Source: Martinezella rhizogenes
GTDB lineage: Bacteria; Pseudomonadota; Alphaproteobacteria; Rhizobiales; Rhizobiaceae
Direction: 5' to 3'
NCBI RefSeq assembly: GCF_027460065.1
Contig: NZ_JAPYZZ010000002.1
Coordinates: 124,001-188,000 of the forward strand
DNA: 64,000 bases
The notes beneath the pieces were generated by a model. That model saw only the letters and a list, made by a program, of their open reading frames with translations, was not told where the DNA came from and made no database searches. Of the stretch, positions 1 through 8,368 are shown piece after piece. The first letter of the stretch is position 1. Each line of letters opens with the position of its first letter. Made by a program: the position numbers and the translations under genes.

Positions 1-3
1 TCT

Positions 4-17
4 TTGACCGACCGCAA
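4..17. promoter_or_regulatory. Candidate NnrR/FNR-family box upstream of norE
   Basis: The sequence TTGACCGACCGCAA has the TTG-N8-CAA layout of Crp/Fnr-family sites. It is less symmetrical than the boxes at 937 and 8189. It lies about 60 bases before norE, a suitable place for activation by the NO-responsive regulator encoded at 10688. Function is inferred. Confidence 0.45.
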
Positions 18-77
18 AGAAGCAGGGTTTGAGGACGCCTAAGCGTGGCTTGCTGTTTTACAATTACGGGCGAGGCC

Positions 78-611
78 ATGGCGATAAATACGGAAAAGGA
101 AAGCGGAAACCTGCTTTTGTGGATTCTGGTCTGGAGCGAACTTGCCGCCTTCGGCGCGCTGACCGGCGCCTTCATCATTGCCTTCGCACTCAATCCCGAT
201 GCGTTCGCTGCCGCGCGCCAGCATCTGCAGCCACAACTTGCCGGCCTCAACACCCTGATTTTGCTGGCAAGCGGCTGGCAGGCTGCCGTCGCGGCCAGCC
301 GCCACACTGCGCTGCCGGGCAAAAGGCGGGCGCTTGTCCTTGCCGGCCTGCTGGGTTTCGCTTTCGTCGGAGTGAAGCTCCATGAATATTCCACCGAAAT
401 CGCCTTCGCGTCTGACCCAGCCTATGGCGCGTTCTTCGAGCTCTATTTCCTGCTCACCGGCTTCCACCTGCTGCATGTCGTCTTCGTGGCCATGCTGCTG
501 TTTCTCGTCGCAGTCTTCCCAAAAAACGAGAATGTCACGCTGGTGACGACGCTGTGGCATGTCATCGATCTGGTCTGGATCGTCATTTTTCCCATCGTCT
601 ATCTGGTTTGA
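78..611 (+). CDS. norE: Nitric oxide reductase accessory protein NorE (COX3-like)
   Basis: This is a membrane protein of about 177 residues related to cytochrome oxidase subunit III. It has about five hydrophobic segments and the GAFFELYFLLTGFHLLHV signature of the COX3/NorE family. NorE is thought to support assembly or stability of nitric oxide reductase rather than being a catalytic subunit of it. I chose the ATG at 78. An in-frame GTG at 45 would add 11 residues but has no clear ribosome site. It is followed after 5 bases by norF, and norCBQD lie downstream. A possible NnrR site precedes it. Confidence 0.88.
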   Translation: MAINTEKESGNLLLWILVWSELAAFGALTGAFIIAFALNPDAFAAARQHLQPQLAGLNTLILLASGWQAAVAASRHTALPGKRRALVLAGLLGFAFVGVKLHEYSTEIAFASDPAYGAFFELYFLLTGFHLLHVVFVAMLLFLVAVFPKNENVTLVTTLWHVIDLVWIVIFPIVYLV

Positions 612-616
612 CAATC

Positions 617-907
617 ATGATCCACCGCACCTCCCGCCAGCTCGCAAAAAGTTTTGCAATGCTCGCCATTCTTGTTCTCGCCGGCACGGCCGTCGTCACA
701 TCGTGGAAGGCGGCGTTTCTGCCGCCGGTTGCCGTCGCCTGCCTGATGCTGCTTTTCGCGCTCATGAAATCCAGACGCGTCATCGACGACTTTCTGGGTT
801 TTGGCGAAGAGCGAGGCCTGCTGCGCACGGCACTTCTGGCATGGCCCGCAATCTTCGCCGCCGCAGCCCTTTTGCGGGCGTTCCTGCAGGGCATTTTGTC
901 GCTCTGA
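617..907 (+). CDS. norF: Nitric oxide reductase accessory protein NorF
   Basis: This is a 96-residue protein with three hydrophobic segments, at about residues 14-32, 35-50 and 70-95. Size, topology and position directly after norE match NorF, a small membrane protein needed for full NO reductase activity in several denitrifiers. The ATG at 617 gives a length typical of the family; the longer open frame upstream overlaps norE in another frame and is not needed. Because NorF diverges fast, the call rests as much on context as on sequence. Confidence 0.75.
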   Translation: MIHRTSRQLAKSFAMLAILVLAGTAVVTSWKAAFLPPVAVACLMLLFALMKSRRVIDDFLGFGEERGLLRTALLAWPAIFAAAALLRAFLQGILSL

Positions 908-936
908 AAAGGCGGACCGCATCACCTCTCCACTTG

Positions 937-952
937 TTTGCCAAATGGCAAA
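937..952. promoter_or_regulatory. NnrR-type box upstream of norC
   Basis: TTTGCCAAATGGCAAA is a perfect inverted repeat of TTTGCC around a 4-base centre. This is the layout of DNR/NNR/NnrR sites in denitrifying alphaproteobacteria. It lies 134 bases before norC and 30 bases after norF, so norCBQD probably have their own promoter in addition to any read-through from norEF. NnrR is encoded at 10688. Confidence 0.75.
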
Positions 953-1085
953 GAACGCCGGCGGCCAGCGGCTAGAAAGGCTTCAGACCCCACCGCATTC
1001 CGCCAGCCTGCTGGCAAATCCCGGCAAGAGGGTTCGATCAAGCCAGTCCGCATAAGCGGTCTTCCGGATGGAAAGGACCATTGGC

Positions 1086-1538
1086 ATGGCAGAACGCCTG
1101 ACCAAAACAGGAGCGCGAAACGTCTTTTACGGCGGCTCCATCTTCTTCTTCGCCATATTCGTCGGGCTGACCGCCCATAGCCATTATTACATGCGCACCA
1201 CCTCGACGGACGAAAGCACGCTGACGGAAAGCGTCGCGCGCGGCAAACACGTGTGGGAGAAAAATTCCTGCATCAACTGTCACACGCTGCTCGGCGAAGG
1301 CGCCTATTTCGCGCCCGAACTCGGCAATGTCTGGAAGCGCTATGGCGGCGTGGAAGACAAGGAGACGGCGCGCGATTCCATCAAGGCCTGGATGGCCGCC
1401 CAGCCCACCGGCATCGAGGGCCGGCGCCAGATGCCGCAGTTCAATCTCACCGAACAGGAACTCGATGATCTCGTCGACTTCCTCGAATGGACGAGCCGGA
1501 TCAAGACGCAGAACTGGCCGCCGAACGATGCGGGTTGA
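1086..1538 (+). CDS. norC: Nitric oxide reductase cytochrome c subunit NorC
   Basis: NorC is the membrane-anchored cytochrome c subunit that passes electrons to NorB during reduction of two NO to N2O. The 150-residue product has the family N-terminus (ARNVFYGGSIFFFAIFVGL, one transmembrane anchor). It has a haem-binding CINCH at residues 62-66 and a downstream Met in RRQMPQF that can act as axial ligand. I chose ATG 1086 because AAAGGA lies 10 bases upstream and the length then matches known NorC; ATG 1068 would add six residues. norB follows after 24 bases. Confidence 0.95.
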   Translation: MAERLTKTGARNVFYGGSIFFFAIFVGLTAHSHYYMRTTSTDESTLTESVARGKHVWEKNSCINCHTLLGEGAYFAPELGNVWKRYGGVEDKETARDSIKAWMAAQPTGIEGRRQMPQFNLTEQELDDLVDFLEWTSRIKTQNWPPNDAG

Positions 1539-1562
1539 GGTTGACGGCAAGGAGATGACGAG

Positions 1563-2909
1563 ATGAAATACCAGACGCAAAAAGTCGCCATGCTGTATTT
1601 TTACGGCGCAATCGGGCTGTTCGTGGCGCAGATCCTGTTCGGCGTCATCGCCGCGACGATCTACGTGCTGCCCAACACGCTTTCCGAGCTTCTGCCCTTC
1701 AACATCGTGCGCATGATCCACACCAATGCGCTGGTCGTGTGGCTGTTAATGGGGTTCATGGGCTCGACTTTCTATCTTCTGCCGGAAGAAACGGAAACGG
1801 AGCTTTACAGCCCCAAGCTCGCCATCGCGCAGTTCTGGATCTTCCTGGTGGCCGCCGCCGTTGCCGTGGTCGGTTATATGTTCCGCATCCATGAAGGCCG
1901 CGAATTCCTCGAACAGCCCTTCGCCATCAAGGTCGGCATCGTGCTTGTCGTTTTGATGTTCCTGTTCAACATCACCATGACAGCGCTGAAGGGCCGCAAG
2001 ACCACCGTCATCAACATCCTGCTCTTCGGTCTCTGGGGTCTGGCGATCTTCTTCCTCTTCGCCTTTTACAACCCCATGAACCTGGCGCTCGACAAGATGT
2101 ACTGGTGGTACGTCATCCATCTGTGGGTGGAAGGCGTGTGGGAACTGATCATGGCGTCGATCCTCGCCTTCCTGATGATCAAGCTCAACGGCATCGACCG
2201 CGAAGTGGTGGAAAAATGGCTCTATGTCATCGTCGGCCTAGCGCTCTTCTCGGGCATTCTCGGCACCGGCCACCATTATTACTGGATCGGCGCGCCGGGT
2301 TACTGGCAATGGATCGGCTCGCTGTTCTCGACGCTGGAAGTGGCCCCCTTCTTCACCATGGTCATCTTCACCTTCGTCATGACCTGGAAGGCTGGCCGCA
2401 AACATGAGAACCGCGCCGCGCTGCTCTGGTCGATCGGCTGCTCGGTCATGGCCTTCTTCGGCGCCGGCGTCTGGGGTTTCCTGCACACGCTGTCGTCGGT
2501 GAACTATTACACCCACGGCACGCAGCTCACCGCCGCCCACGGGCACCTCGCCTTCTTCGGCGCCTATGTGATGCTGAACCTTGCGATGATGGCCTATGCC
2601 ATCCCCGAAATGAAGAAACGCGCGCCCTACAACCAGTGGCTTTCGATGACGAGCTTCTGGGTCATGTGCACGGCCATGTCGGTGATGACCTTCGCGCTCA
2701 CCTTTGCCGGCGTGGTGCAGATCCAGCTTCAGCGGGTCATGGGCGAAAGCTTCATGGATGTGCAGGACCAGCTGGCGATCTTCTACTGGATCCGTCTCGG
2801 TTCTGGTTTCGCGGTTCTCATTTCGGCGGTCATGTTCATCTGGGCAATCCTGGTACCGGGCAAGCAGAAACAGGGCGACGTTGCCCGCCTCGTGCAGCCC
2901 GCCGAATGA
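1563..2909 (+). CDS. norB: Nitric oxide reductase catalytic subunit NorB
   Basis: NorB is the catalytic subunit of cytochrome c-dependent NO reductase, a haem-copper-oxidase relative that uses non-haem iron in place of copper. The product is 448 residues with about twelve membrane helices. Conserved histidines are visible in MIHTNALVVWL (low-spin haem), GTGHHYYWIG (FeB pair) and AHGHLAFFGAYVMLN (haem ligands). Glutamates in the WVEGVWELI stretch are typical of NorB. Length and motifs are intact. It starts 24 bases after norC and is clearly co-transcribed with it. Confidence 0.97.
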   Translation: MKYQTQKVAMLYFYGAIGLFVAQILFGVIAATIYVLPNTLSELLPFNIVRMIHTNALVVWLLMGFMGSTFYLLPEETETELYSPKLAIAQFWIFLVAAAVAVVGYMFRIHEGREFLEQPFAIKVGIVLVVLMFLFNITMTALKGRKTTVINILLFGLWGLAIFFLFAFYNPMNLALDKMYWWYVIHLWVEGVWELIMASILAFLMIKLNGIDREVVEKWLYVIVGLALFSGILGTGHHYYWIGAPGYWQWIGSLFSTLEVAPFFTMVIFTFVMTWKAGRKHENRAALLWSIGCSVMAFFGAGVWGFLHTLSSVNYYTHGTQLTAAHGHLAFFGAYVMLNLAMMAYAIPEMKKRAPYNQWLSMTSFWVMCTAMSVMTFALTFAGVVQIQLQRVMGESFMDVQDQLAIFYWIRLGSGFAVLISAVMFIWAILVPGKQKQGDVARLVQPAE

Positions 2910-2916
2910 GAAACGG

Positions 2917-2947
2917 ACCGGCTCTCCTTTTCCCCCGGAGAGCCGGT
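2917..2947. other. Intercistronic stem-loop between norB and norQ
   Basis: ACCGGCTCTCC (2917-2927) pairs perfectly with GGAGAGCCGGT (2937-2947) around a 9-base loop. No T-run follows, so it is more likely to protect or process the norCB part of the transcript than to terminate it. That would give more NorC and NorB than NorQ and NorD. This role is inferred. Confidence 0.6.
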
Positions 2948-2974
2948 TCCTTACCACCAACCATGGAGATGACC

Positions 2975-3787
2975 ATGAATACGATTTTCCGCCCCGCGCC
3001 GCAGCCTTTGCCGGACGCGCCGTTCTACACCCCGATCGGCAATGAATGCACACTGTTCGAAAGCGCCTGGGTGCGGCAATTGCCGCTGCTGCTGAAAGGC
3101 CCGACCGGCTGCGGCAAGACCCGTTTCGTCAGCCATATGGCAGCGAAACTCGGCCTGCCGCTTTCCACTGTTTCGTGCCACGACGATCTTGCTGCCGCTG
3201 ATCTGACCGGCCGTTACCTGCTGAAAGGCGGCGAGACCGTGTGGATGGACGGCCCGCTGACACGATCCGTGCGTCAGGGCGGCATATGTTACCTCGACGA
3301 GATCGTTGAGGCGCGCAAGGATGTGGCTGTCGTATTGCATCCCCTCACCGATGATCGCCGCATCCTGCCGCTGGAGCGCACCGGCGAAGTGCTGGAAGCG
3401 CCCTCCGGCTTCATGCTCGTCGTGTCCTATAATCCCGGATACCAGAATCTTTTAAAGAGCCTGAAACCCAGTACCCGCCAGCGTTTCGTCGCCATTGAAT
3501 TCGATTTTCTGCCCAAGGAGCAGGAAATCGCCGTCGTTTCGCATGAAAGCGGGCTGGATGCGCGCGACGTCGAGCCGCTCGTCGATCTTGCCCACCGGCT
3601 GCGCGGTTTGAAAGGCCACGATCTGGAAGAAGGCGTCTCCACCCGTCTGCTCGTTTATTGCGCCAGCCTCATCGATACCGGCCTTCCCGCCCGTCAGGCC
3701 GTGCGCGCGACCATGATCGAACCGCTGACTGACGAGCCGGATGTGAAGGCCGCGCTGCATGAAGTCGCGGATGCGATCATTCGATAG
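2975..3787 (+). CDS. norQ: NorQ, MoxR-type AAA+ ATPase
   Basis: NorQ is a MoxR-family AAA+ ATPase that works with NorD to insert the non-haem iron into NorB. The 270-residue product shows Walker A GPTGCGKT near residues 40-47, Walker B ICYLDEI, and the sensor region VVSYNPGYQ. I chose ATG 2975, preceded by GGAG; the open frame extends far upstream inside norB in another frame, which is not coding. In-frame ATG 2963 would add only four residues. norD follows after 67 bases. Confidence 0.93.
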   Translation: MNTIFRPAPQPLPDAPFYTPIGNECTLFESAWVRQLPLLLKGPTGCGKTRFVSHMAAKLGLPLSTVSCHDDLAAADLTGRYLLKGGETVWMDGPLTRSVRQGGICYLDEIVEARKDVAVVLHPLTDDRRILPLERTGEVLEAPSGFMLVVSYNPGYQNLLKSLKPSTRQRFVAIEFDFLPKEQEIAVVSHESGLDARDVEPLVDLAHRLRGLKGHDLEEGVSTRLLVYCASLIDTGLPARQAVRATMIEPLTDEPDVKAALHEVADAIIR

Positions 3788-3854
3788 GCGCTTTGATATC
3801 CACGTCGGATTGCGCGGCCCCGCGCGTTCCGGTCCGATGCCATGAGGATAAACC

Positions 3855-5753
3855 ATGCTGGACTTTCTGGAACTGGAAGAAACCGTCGGCCGCGCCTGGC
3901 ACAGGCTGATCGGCGAAACCGGCACATGGCTGCGCTTCCCGGATCATGCCGTGAAGCTGGAGGATATGCAGGCCGTGCTGGCCATATGTTTCCGCGGTTT
4001 TGGCGGTGAACATGCGGTGCAGATCGCTCCGGCCCGCGCCCGCACTTCCAGCCACCGGCTGAGGCTGCGCCAGCGCATGGGTCTTGGCGAAGAGAAGCTC
4101 GCCCAGCCCGGGCGCGATCATGCCACGCTGATGCTGCCGCCGGTGCTCGATCTGTTTCCCGACCGGTGCCTCAACCGCGATCTCTATCTCTGGCTTGCCG
4201 CCGCCATGGCGATGATGCCGCTTGAACCGGTAGCGGCGGCCGACCCGTTGGGCAACGATCTTGCCCGGCTCGACCGCGCCGCAGAACTGGCAAAAGCCGT
4301 CATCCATGCCTTCCCCGGAATGAAGGTCCGTTATCGCCGGCTTTGCGCCGCCATGCTCGCGGTGCGCCAGAAACGGCCGCTGCCGCAGGCGGAGCAGCAG
4401 GTGGAACAACGGGTGCTTTCCATGCTCGCCGATGCGGCAGGGATCGAGGGCCATGCGCCACCCGCCGGTCTTCCGGAAAAAGCGCCGCCGCGCTACCTGC
4501 CGATGTTGCCGGTGCCGCTATGGCCGGACACGCTGCTGCGCGAAACATCCGAGGCCCGACAAAGCGAAGACCAACCGGCAGCGGGCGCCGCGCCGCAGGG
4601 CGCGGAAGCGGCCCGCCATATCGCCGTGCGCGAAAAGACCGAGAACCGCCAGACCGAACGCAGCCCCTTCATCCTCAACCGTTTCGAAAAAATCCTCGCC
4701 ATGGCCGAGATGGTCAATGTCGACCGTCCGGGTGACGATAGCGACGATGCCGACGGCAGCGCGGCGGACGAGCTTGACGATATGACGCTGGGTGAAAGAA
4801 AGGGGCGGCCTTCCGCCCGCTTCCGCTTCGATCTCGACCTGCCGCCTGAAGCACTGAACCATACCCCGCTGACAGCGGAGCTGACCTATCCCGAATGGGA
4901 TTATCGCAGCGGTACCTATCTCGCCAATCATTGCCGGGTCATCGCCGGTCCAGCGAAAGACGCCGAGACGGCACCGGAACCCGACCCGGACACAAAAAGC
5001 CTCATCCGCCGGGTCAGGCGGCAATTCGAGGTGCTGCGGCCACGCCACGAGATGCTGCGCGCCCAGCTTGACGGCAACGACCTCGATCTTGACGCGGTGG
5101 TTCGCGCCAGAAGCGATATCGCCGCCGGAGGACAGGGCAGCGACCGCATTCATATGGCAAGCCGCCCACAGGCGCACGATCTCGCCGTAACGATCCTCGT
5201 CGACGTGTCGCTATCGACCGATGCGTGGTTCGACAATCACCGGGTGCTCGATGTGGAGAAGGAAGCCCTGCTGGTGCTTGCCCACGGACTTTCCGCCTGC
5301 GGCGACAGCCACTCCATCCTGACCTTCACCTCCCGCCGCCGATCCTGGGTGCGGGTGGAAACGGTGAAGGATTTCGATGAGCCGATGGCGCACACTATCG
5401 AGCGTCGCATCGCGGCACTGAAGCCCGGCTTCTACACCCGCATCGGCCCAGCCATCCGCCACGCCAGCGCCAAGCTGCGTGAAAGGCCGGAGCGGAGGAA
5501 GCTGCTTCTGCTGCTGACGGATGGCAAGCCGAACGATGTCGACCACTATGAGGGCCGCTTCGCCATAGAGGACAGCCGCCGCGCGGTCTCCGAGGCGCGA
5601 CGCTCAGGCGTCAGTGTCTTCGGCGTAACGGTCGACAGCAAGGCGCAATCCTATATTCCGGCCATGTTCGGCCAGAACGGCTATGCCATCGTCAGCAGGA
5701 TCGCCAAGCTGCCATCGGCACTGCCGGCAATCTATCGCAGCCTTGCCGGCTGA
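3855..5753 (+). CDS. norD: NorD, von Willebrand factor A domain protein
   Basis: NorD is the large cytoplasmic partner of NorQ in NO reductase activation. The product is 632 residues, the usual NorD size. The C-terminal third is a vWA domain with the metal-ion-dependent adhesion site DVSLS near residue 450, followed by LLLLTDGKPND. The middle (about residues 240-310) is polar and low in complexity, probably a linker. The start at 3855 has GAGGA upstream. Gene order norCBQD is standard. Confidence 0.92.
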   Translation: MLDFLELEETVGRAWHRLIGETGTWLRFPDHAVKLEDMQAVLAICFRGFGGEHAVQIAPARARTSSHRLRLRQRMGLGEEKLAQPGRDHATLMLPPVLDLFPDRCLNRDLYLWLAAAMAMMPLEPVAAADPLGNDLARLDRAAELAKAVIHAFPGMKVRYRRLCAAMLAVRQKRPLPQAEQQVEQRVLSMLADAAGIEGHAPPAGLPEKAPPRYLPMLPVPLWPDTLLRETSEARQSEDQPAAGAAPQGAEAARHIAVREKTENRQTERSPFILNRFEKILAMAEMVNVDRPGDDSDDADGSAADELDDMTLGERKGRPSARFRFDLDLPPEALNHTPLTAELTYPEWDYRSGTYLANHCRVIAGPAKDAETAPEPDPDTKSLIRRVRRQFEVLRPRHEMLRAQLDGNDLDLDAVVRARSDIAAGGQGSDRIHMASRPQAHDLAVTILVDVSLSTDAWFDNHRVLDVEKEALLVLAHGLSACGDSHSILTFTSRRRSWVRVETVKDFDEPMAHTIERRIAALKPGFYTRIGPAIRHASAKLRERPERRKLLLLLTDGKPNDVDHYEGRFAIEDSRRAVSEARRSGVSVFGVTVDSKAQSYIPAMFGQNGYAIVSRIAKLPSALPAIYRSLAG

Positions 5754-5770
5754 CGCATGTCGCGCAACGG

Positions 5771-5806
5771 ACCTGACGAATCTCAGGTTTGTTTGCGCGG
5801 CGACAA
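5771..5806. promoter_or_regulatory. Inverted repeat plus imperfect NnrR-like site after norD
   Basis: ACCTGA (5771-5776) and TCAGGT (5783-5788) form a short inverted repeat. TTGCGCGGCGACAA (5793-5806) has TTG-N8-CAA spacing but weak symmetry. Together they could give the DUF2249 genes their own promoter or mark the end of the norCBQD message. Neither role is firm. Confidence 0.3.
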
Positions 5807-5898
5807 TGTCTCCCGACCGCCCGGCGGATAGGTTTTTCCAGTCCGTCGGCCGGCCGCACCGCCGGACATCATTCCATCCGCGGCCGTGGAGCCAACCT

Positions 5899-6204
5899 AT
5901 GTCCGAAGCCCAGACCGCAACCAATATCGACGTGCGCATCATTCCGCATCGCGAACGCCATCCGCGCATTTTCGGCGCGCTCAGTGCATTGACCGAGGGT
6001 CAATCGCTGCAGATCACCAGCGATCACGATCCCCGTCCACTGCTTTACCAGCTGGCCACCAATTTCCCCGGCCAGTTCGGCTGGGAATATCTCGAACAGG
6101 GCCCGGAAGTCTGGCGTCTCGATATCGGCCGGCTGGAAGAACAGGCCGAAGGTTCCGATGACGATATGTCCGGCTGCGAATGCTGCTGCGGATCCGAACA
6201 TTGA
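5899..6204 (+). CDS. DUF2249 domain protein with Cys-rich tail
   Basis: This is a 101-residue soluble protein. Residues 10-80 fit the DUF2249 fold (ITSDHDPRPLLYQL, GWEYLEQGPEVWRLDI), a small domain often encoded beside denitrification genes and without an established biochemical role. The last 12 residues read MSGCECCCGSEH, a cluster of four cysteines in CxCCC plus a final histidine, suited to metal or Fe-S binding. ATG 5899 has GGAG eight bases upstream. It sits between norD and a two-domain DUF2249 gene, so a role in NO reductase maturation or NO protection is plausible but unproven. Confidence 0.8.
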   Translation: MSEAQTATNIDVRIIPHRERHPRIFGALSALTEGQSLQITSDHDPRPLLYQLATNFPGQFGWEYLEQGPEVWRLDIGRLEEQAEGSDDDMSGCECCCGSEH

Positions 6205-6282
6205 CCCCAGCGCCTGCGGCATGGTGAAAAGACCTCTGGCGGACGGCCCTTGCCGCCGCCAGCCGACAGATGAGGTGATGCA

Positions 6283-6816
6283 ATGACGGAAATGATCAGG
6301 GAACTTGATGTCCGGCCGCTTTTGCAGAGCGGTGGCGAGCCCTTTCCGGCCATCATGGAGGCGGTGGCCGGGCTTGCCCCCGGTGAGGCGCTGCGATTAT
6401 ACGCCACCTTCCGGCCGGTTCCGCTGTTCAAGGTGATGGCCGAGCGCGGTTTCGACCATCAGGTCAGGGAAATCGGCGGCGGCGACTGGGAAGTGCTGTT
6501 CACGCCGCAATCCATTGAAACCGAGCAGATATCTGTTTCGCCAGCGCTTGCGGGCAATGCCGAGGAGCCGCAGATATGGCCTGATCCGGTCATCTATCTC
6601 GATCTCAGCGACGAGACGGCCGAAGGCCAGACGCTCCGCACGCTTGCCGCGCTTGACCGTCTTCCGCCGGGCGCCGTGATCTTCGTGCTGATGCCGCAGG
6701 AGCCGACCTTTCTTTACCCGGAGCTTCTGGCCCGGGGCCATCAGTGGGCGGGCAATTTCGACGAGGCGCGCACGGCGTTTCGCATCTTTATCCGCGCCGG
6801 CGCCGGCGCGCACTAA
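6283..6816 (+). CDS. Tandem DUF2249 domain protein
   Basis: The 177-residue product appears to hold two DUF2249 units. The first covers about residues 5-75 (ELDVRPLLQSGGEPFPAIME, LYATFRPVPLFKVMAERGF). The second covers about 97-170 (YLDLSDETAEGQTLRTLAAL, LPPGAVIFVLMPQEPTFLYP). It has no signal peptide or membrane segment and lacks the cysteine tail of its upstream neighbour. It begins 78 bases after that gene and ends just before a bidirectional terminator, so it closes the nor block. The specific function is unknown. Confidence 0.8.
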   Translation: MTEMIRELDVRPLLQSGGEPFPAIMEAVAGLAPGEALRLYATFRPVPLFKVMAERGFDHQVREIGGGDWEVLFTPQSIETEQISVSPALAGNAEEPQIWPDPVIYLDLSDETAEGQTLRTLAALDRLPPGAVIFVLMPQEPTFLYPELLARGHQWAGNFDEARTAFRIFIRAGAGAH

Positions 6817-6840
6817 AACCATCGGCTATGGTTGATAACG

Positions 6841-6877
6841 AAACGCCCCGGAAATTGCTTCCGGGGCGTTTCGTTTT
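6841..6877. terminator. Bidirectional intrinsic terminator between the nor block and nnrS
   Basis: A perfect 13-bp stem (AAACGCCCCGGAA at 6841-6853 with its complement at 6859-6871) encloses a 5-base loop. T-rich sequence follows on the plus strand and an A-run precedes it, so it can also serve the convergent nnrS transcript. Confidence 0.85.
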
Positions 6878-6899
6878 GACGGTATCGCAAGAGAGCGTT

Positions 6900-8132
6900 T
6901 CAGGCTTTCAGCGGTTTGCGTTCGCGCATCAGGATCGGCCCGTATTCGACGCAGAAGAGACCGAAACCCACGATCCAGAGAAGCGCCGAGCAGCCATAAA
7001 GGTGCATCATCACGCCGGGGAAAAACTCGGCTGCCGGCCTCAGCAGTGCACAGGCGATCAGAGATACGTAAGCTGCAATGGTCACCCTGCTGGCCGCGAG
7101 CTTGCGCCCGGTATGGCCAAGGCTCGCTCTCGTCATCACTGCAAGCATCATGCAGCCGATGACGCCGACGGTGAAGATGTGCAGGACGGAGCGCGTGTCC
7201 ATCACGTCAAGAGCCGCCAGCGCTATGGTGATGAAACCGACGGGAATGAAGGCATAGGCCACATGCAGCACCACCAGCACCTGCTCTGGCCATGTCGTCC
7301 AGCCGCGCCAGCGGATCAGACGCACGGCGTGCATGAACGCGGCCAGAAGCGCCGTGGGCACGGCCAGCATGCTCTCGGGGTCTATTGTCCAGACAGCGAG
7401 CGCCAAGATGCCGGTGAGGATGGCGACGGTGTCGAAGCCGTTATAGGGCACGGGGAAATCCGTGCGGCCGAAACGGTTCAGCCAGTTGCGGGTGAAACTC
7501 GGCACGATGCGGCCGCCGACGATGATGACGAGCACGGTATAGGCCGAGACCGCAAGGCGGGTCGCGATCTGGCTATGATCGCCCCCAATCGCAGCAACGT
7601 GGAATACGATGTTGGCGACCGAAAGCGCCAGTAGTCCGCCCAGCACTTTCAGGTCTTTCCATTTGCGCCCGGCAATGACCTCACGCGCGCAGATCGCCAG
7701 AAGTGCCGGCAGGAAAAGCCCGTCCACGGCTGCGGCGGTGACCACGCCCACCTGGTCCGGCACAAGCAGGAAAAGCCGGCCGGCACACCAGAGCGCAAAC
7801 AGCCACACCAAGGGTTTGCCCGATACCGGCAGCCGCCCCGTCCAGTTCGGCACGGCCGTTAGAAGAAAGCCGGCCAGCACCGCCGAAGCGAAACCGAACA
7901 GCATCTCATGGGCATGCCAGTTCGGCGCGCCATAATCCCCGCCAATATCGATGAAGCCGGAAAGGGCTGCGATCCACAGCACCATCGCCACGATGGCCCA
8001 GAGGGCGCCGCCGAGGAAAAACGGCCGGAAGCCGTAAGAAAAGATAACCGGGCCGGTGCGCGCCAGCCCTCTTGGAATGCCGCCCTTTGGCCGGCTGCGC
8101 CCTTCTGTGAGAACGGTTTCGCTGCCACTCAT
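6900..8132 (-). CDS. nnrS: NnrS family haem/copper membrane protein
   Basis: NnrS is a 12-helix membrane protein linked to protection from NO stress during denitrification. The roughly 410-residue product starts with a short polar N-terminus and then the family segment [45 protein letters not shown] follows, with its conserved histidines. ATG 8132 is preceded by AAGGAG; the open frame upstream has no ribosome site. It is divergent from nirK with a palindromic NnrR-type box in between, so both are probably switched on by NO. Confidence 0.92.
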   Translation of the reverse strand: MSGSETVLTEGRSRPKGGIPRGLARTGPVIFSYGFRPFFLGGALWAIVAMVLWIAALSGFIDIGGDYGAPNWHAHEMLFGFASAVLAGFLLTAVPNWTGRLPVSGKPLVWLFALWCAGRLFLLVPDQVGVVTAAAVDGLFLPALLAICAREVIAGRKWKDLKVLGGLLALSVANIVFHVAAIGGDHSQIATRLAVSAYTVLVIIVGGRIVPSFTRNWLNRFGRTDFPVPYNGFDTVAILTGILALAVWTIDPESMLAVPTALLAAFMHAVRLIRWRGWTTWPEQVLVVLHVAYAFIPVGFITIALAALDVMDTRSVLHIFTVGVIGCMMLAVMTRASLGHTGRKLAASRVTIAAYVSLIACALLRPAAEFFPGVMMHLYGCSALLWIVGFGLFCVEYGPILMRERKPLKA

Positions 8133-8188
8133 TATTATGCTCCTTGCTTGGTCTTGACATATGTCTAGACCCGAGCCCGTCCGACTTC

Positions 8189-8204
8189 TTTGCGAACAGG
8201 CAAA
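8189..8204. promoter_or_regulatory. NnrR-type box in the nnrS-nirK divergent promoter
   Basis: TTTGCGAACAGGCAAA is an inverted repeat with one mismatch and a 4-base centre, very similar to the norC box at 937. It lies 57 bases from the nnrS start and 165 bases from the nirK start and could serve both directions. Confidence 0.72.
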
Positions 8205-8368
8205 GAGGCGGTGCGACGCTTCCACACCGGCCTTCAGCCGCCTGCCAAAATGTCGCAGGGTGCCGAAAGCGAAGTTTGCTCCATCTCAAATTGTATTTCC
8301 GCCCCTCCGCTACAAATGCTGTGACAGAGCGAAACATGCTCTGCCCCAAGAGGGATAGGAGAAGAATG

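Noticed and set aside
2636..2974. N-terminal extension of norQ
   Set aside because: It lies in another frame inside norB and crosses the intercistronic hairpin; ATG 2975 gives the normal NorQ length.
6744..7634. 296-codon plus-strand frame opposite nnrS
   Set aside because: It is rich in His, Arg and Asp with no domain, and it crosses the terminator at 6841-6877.
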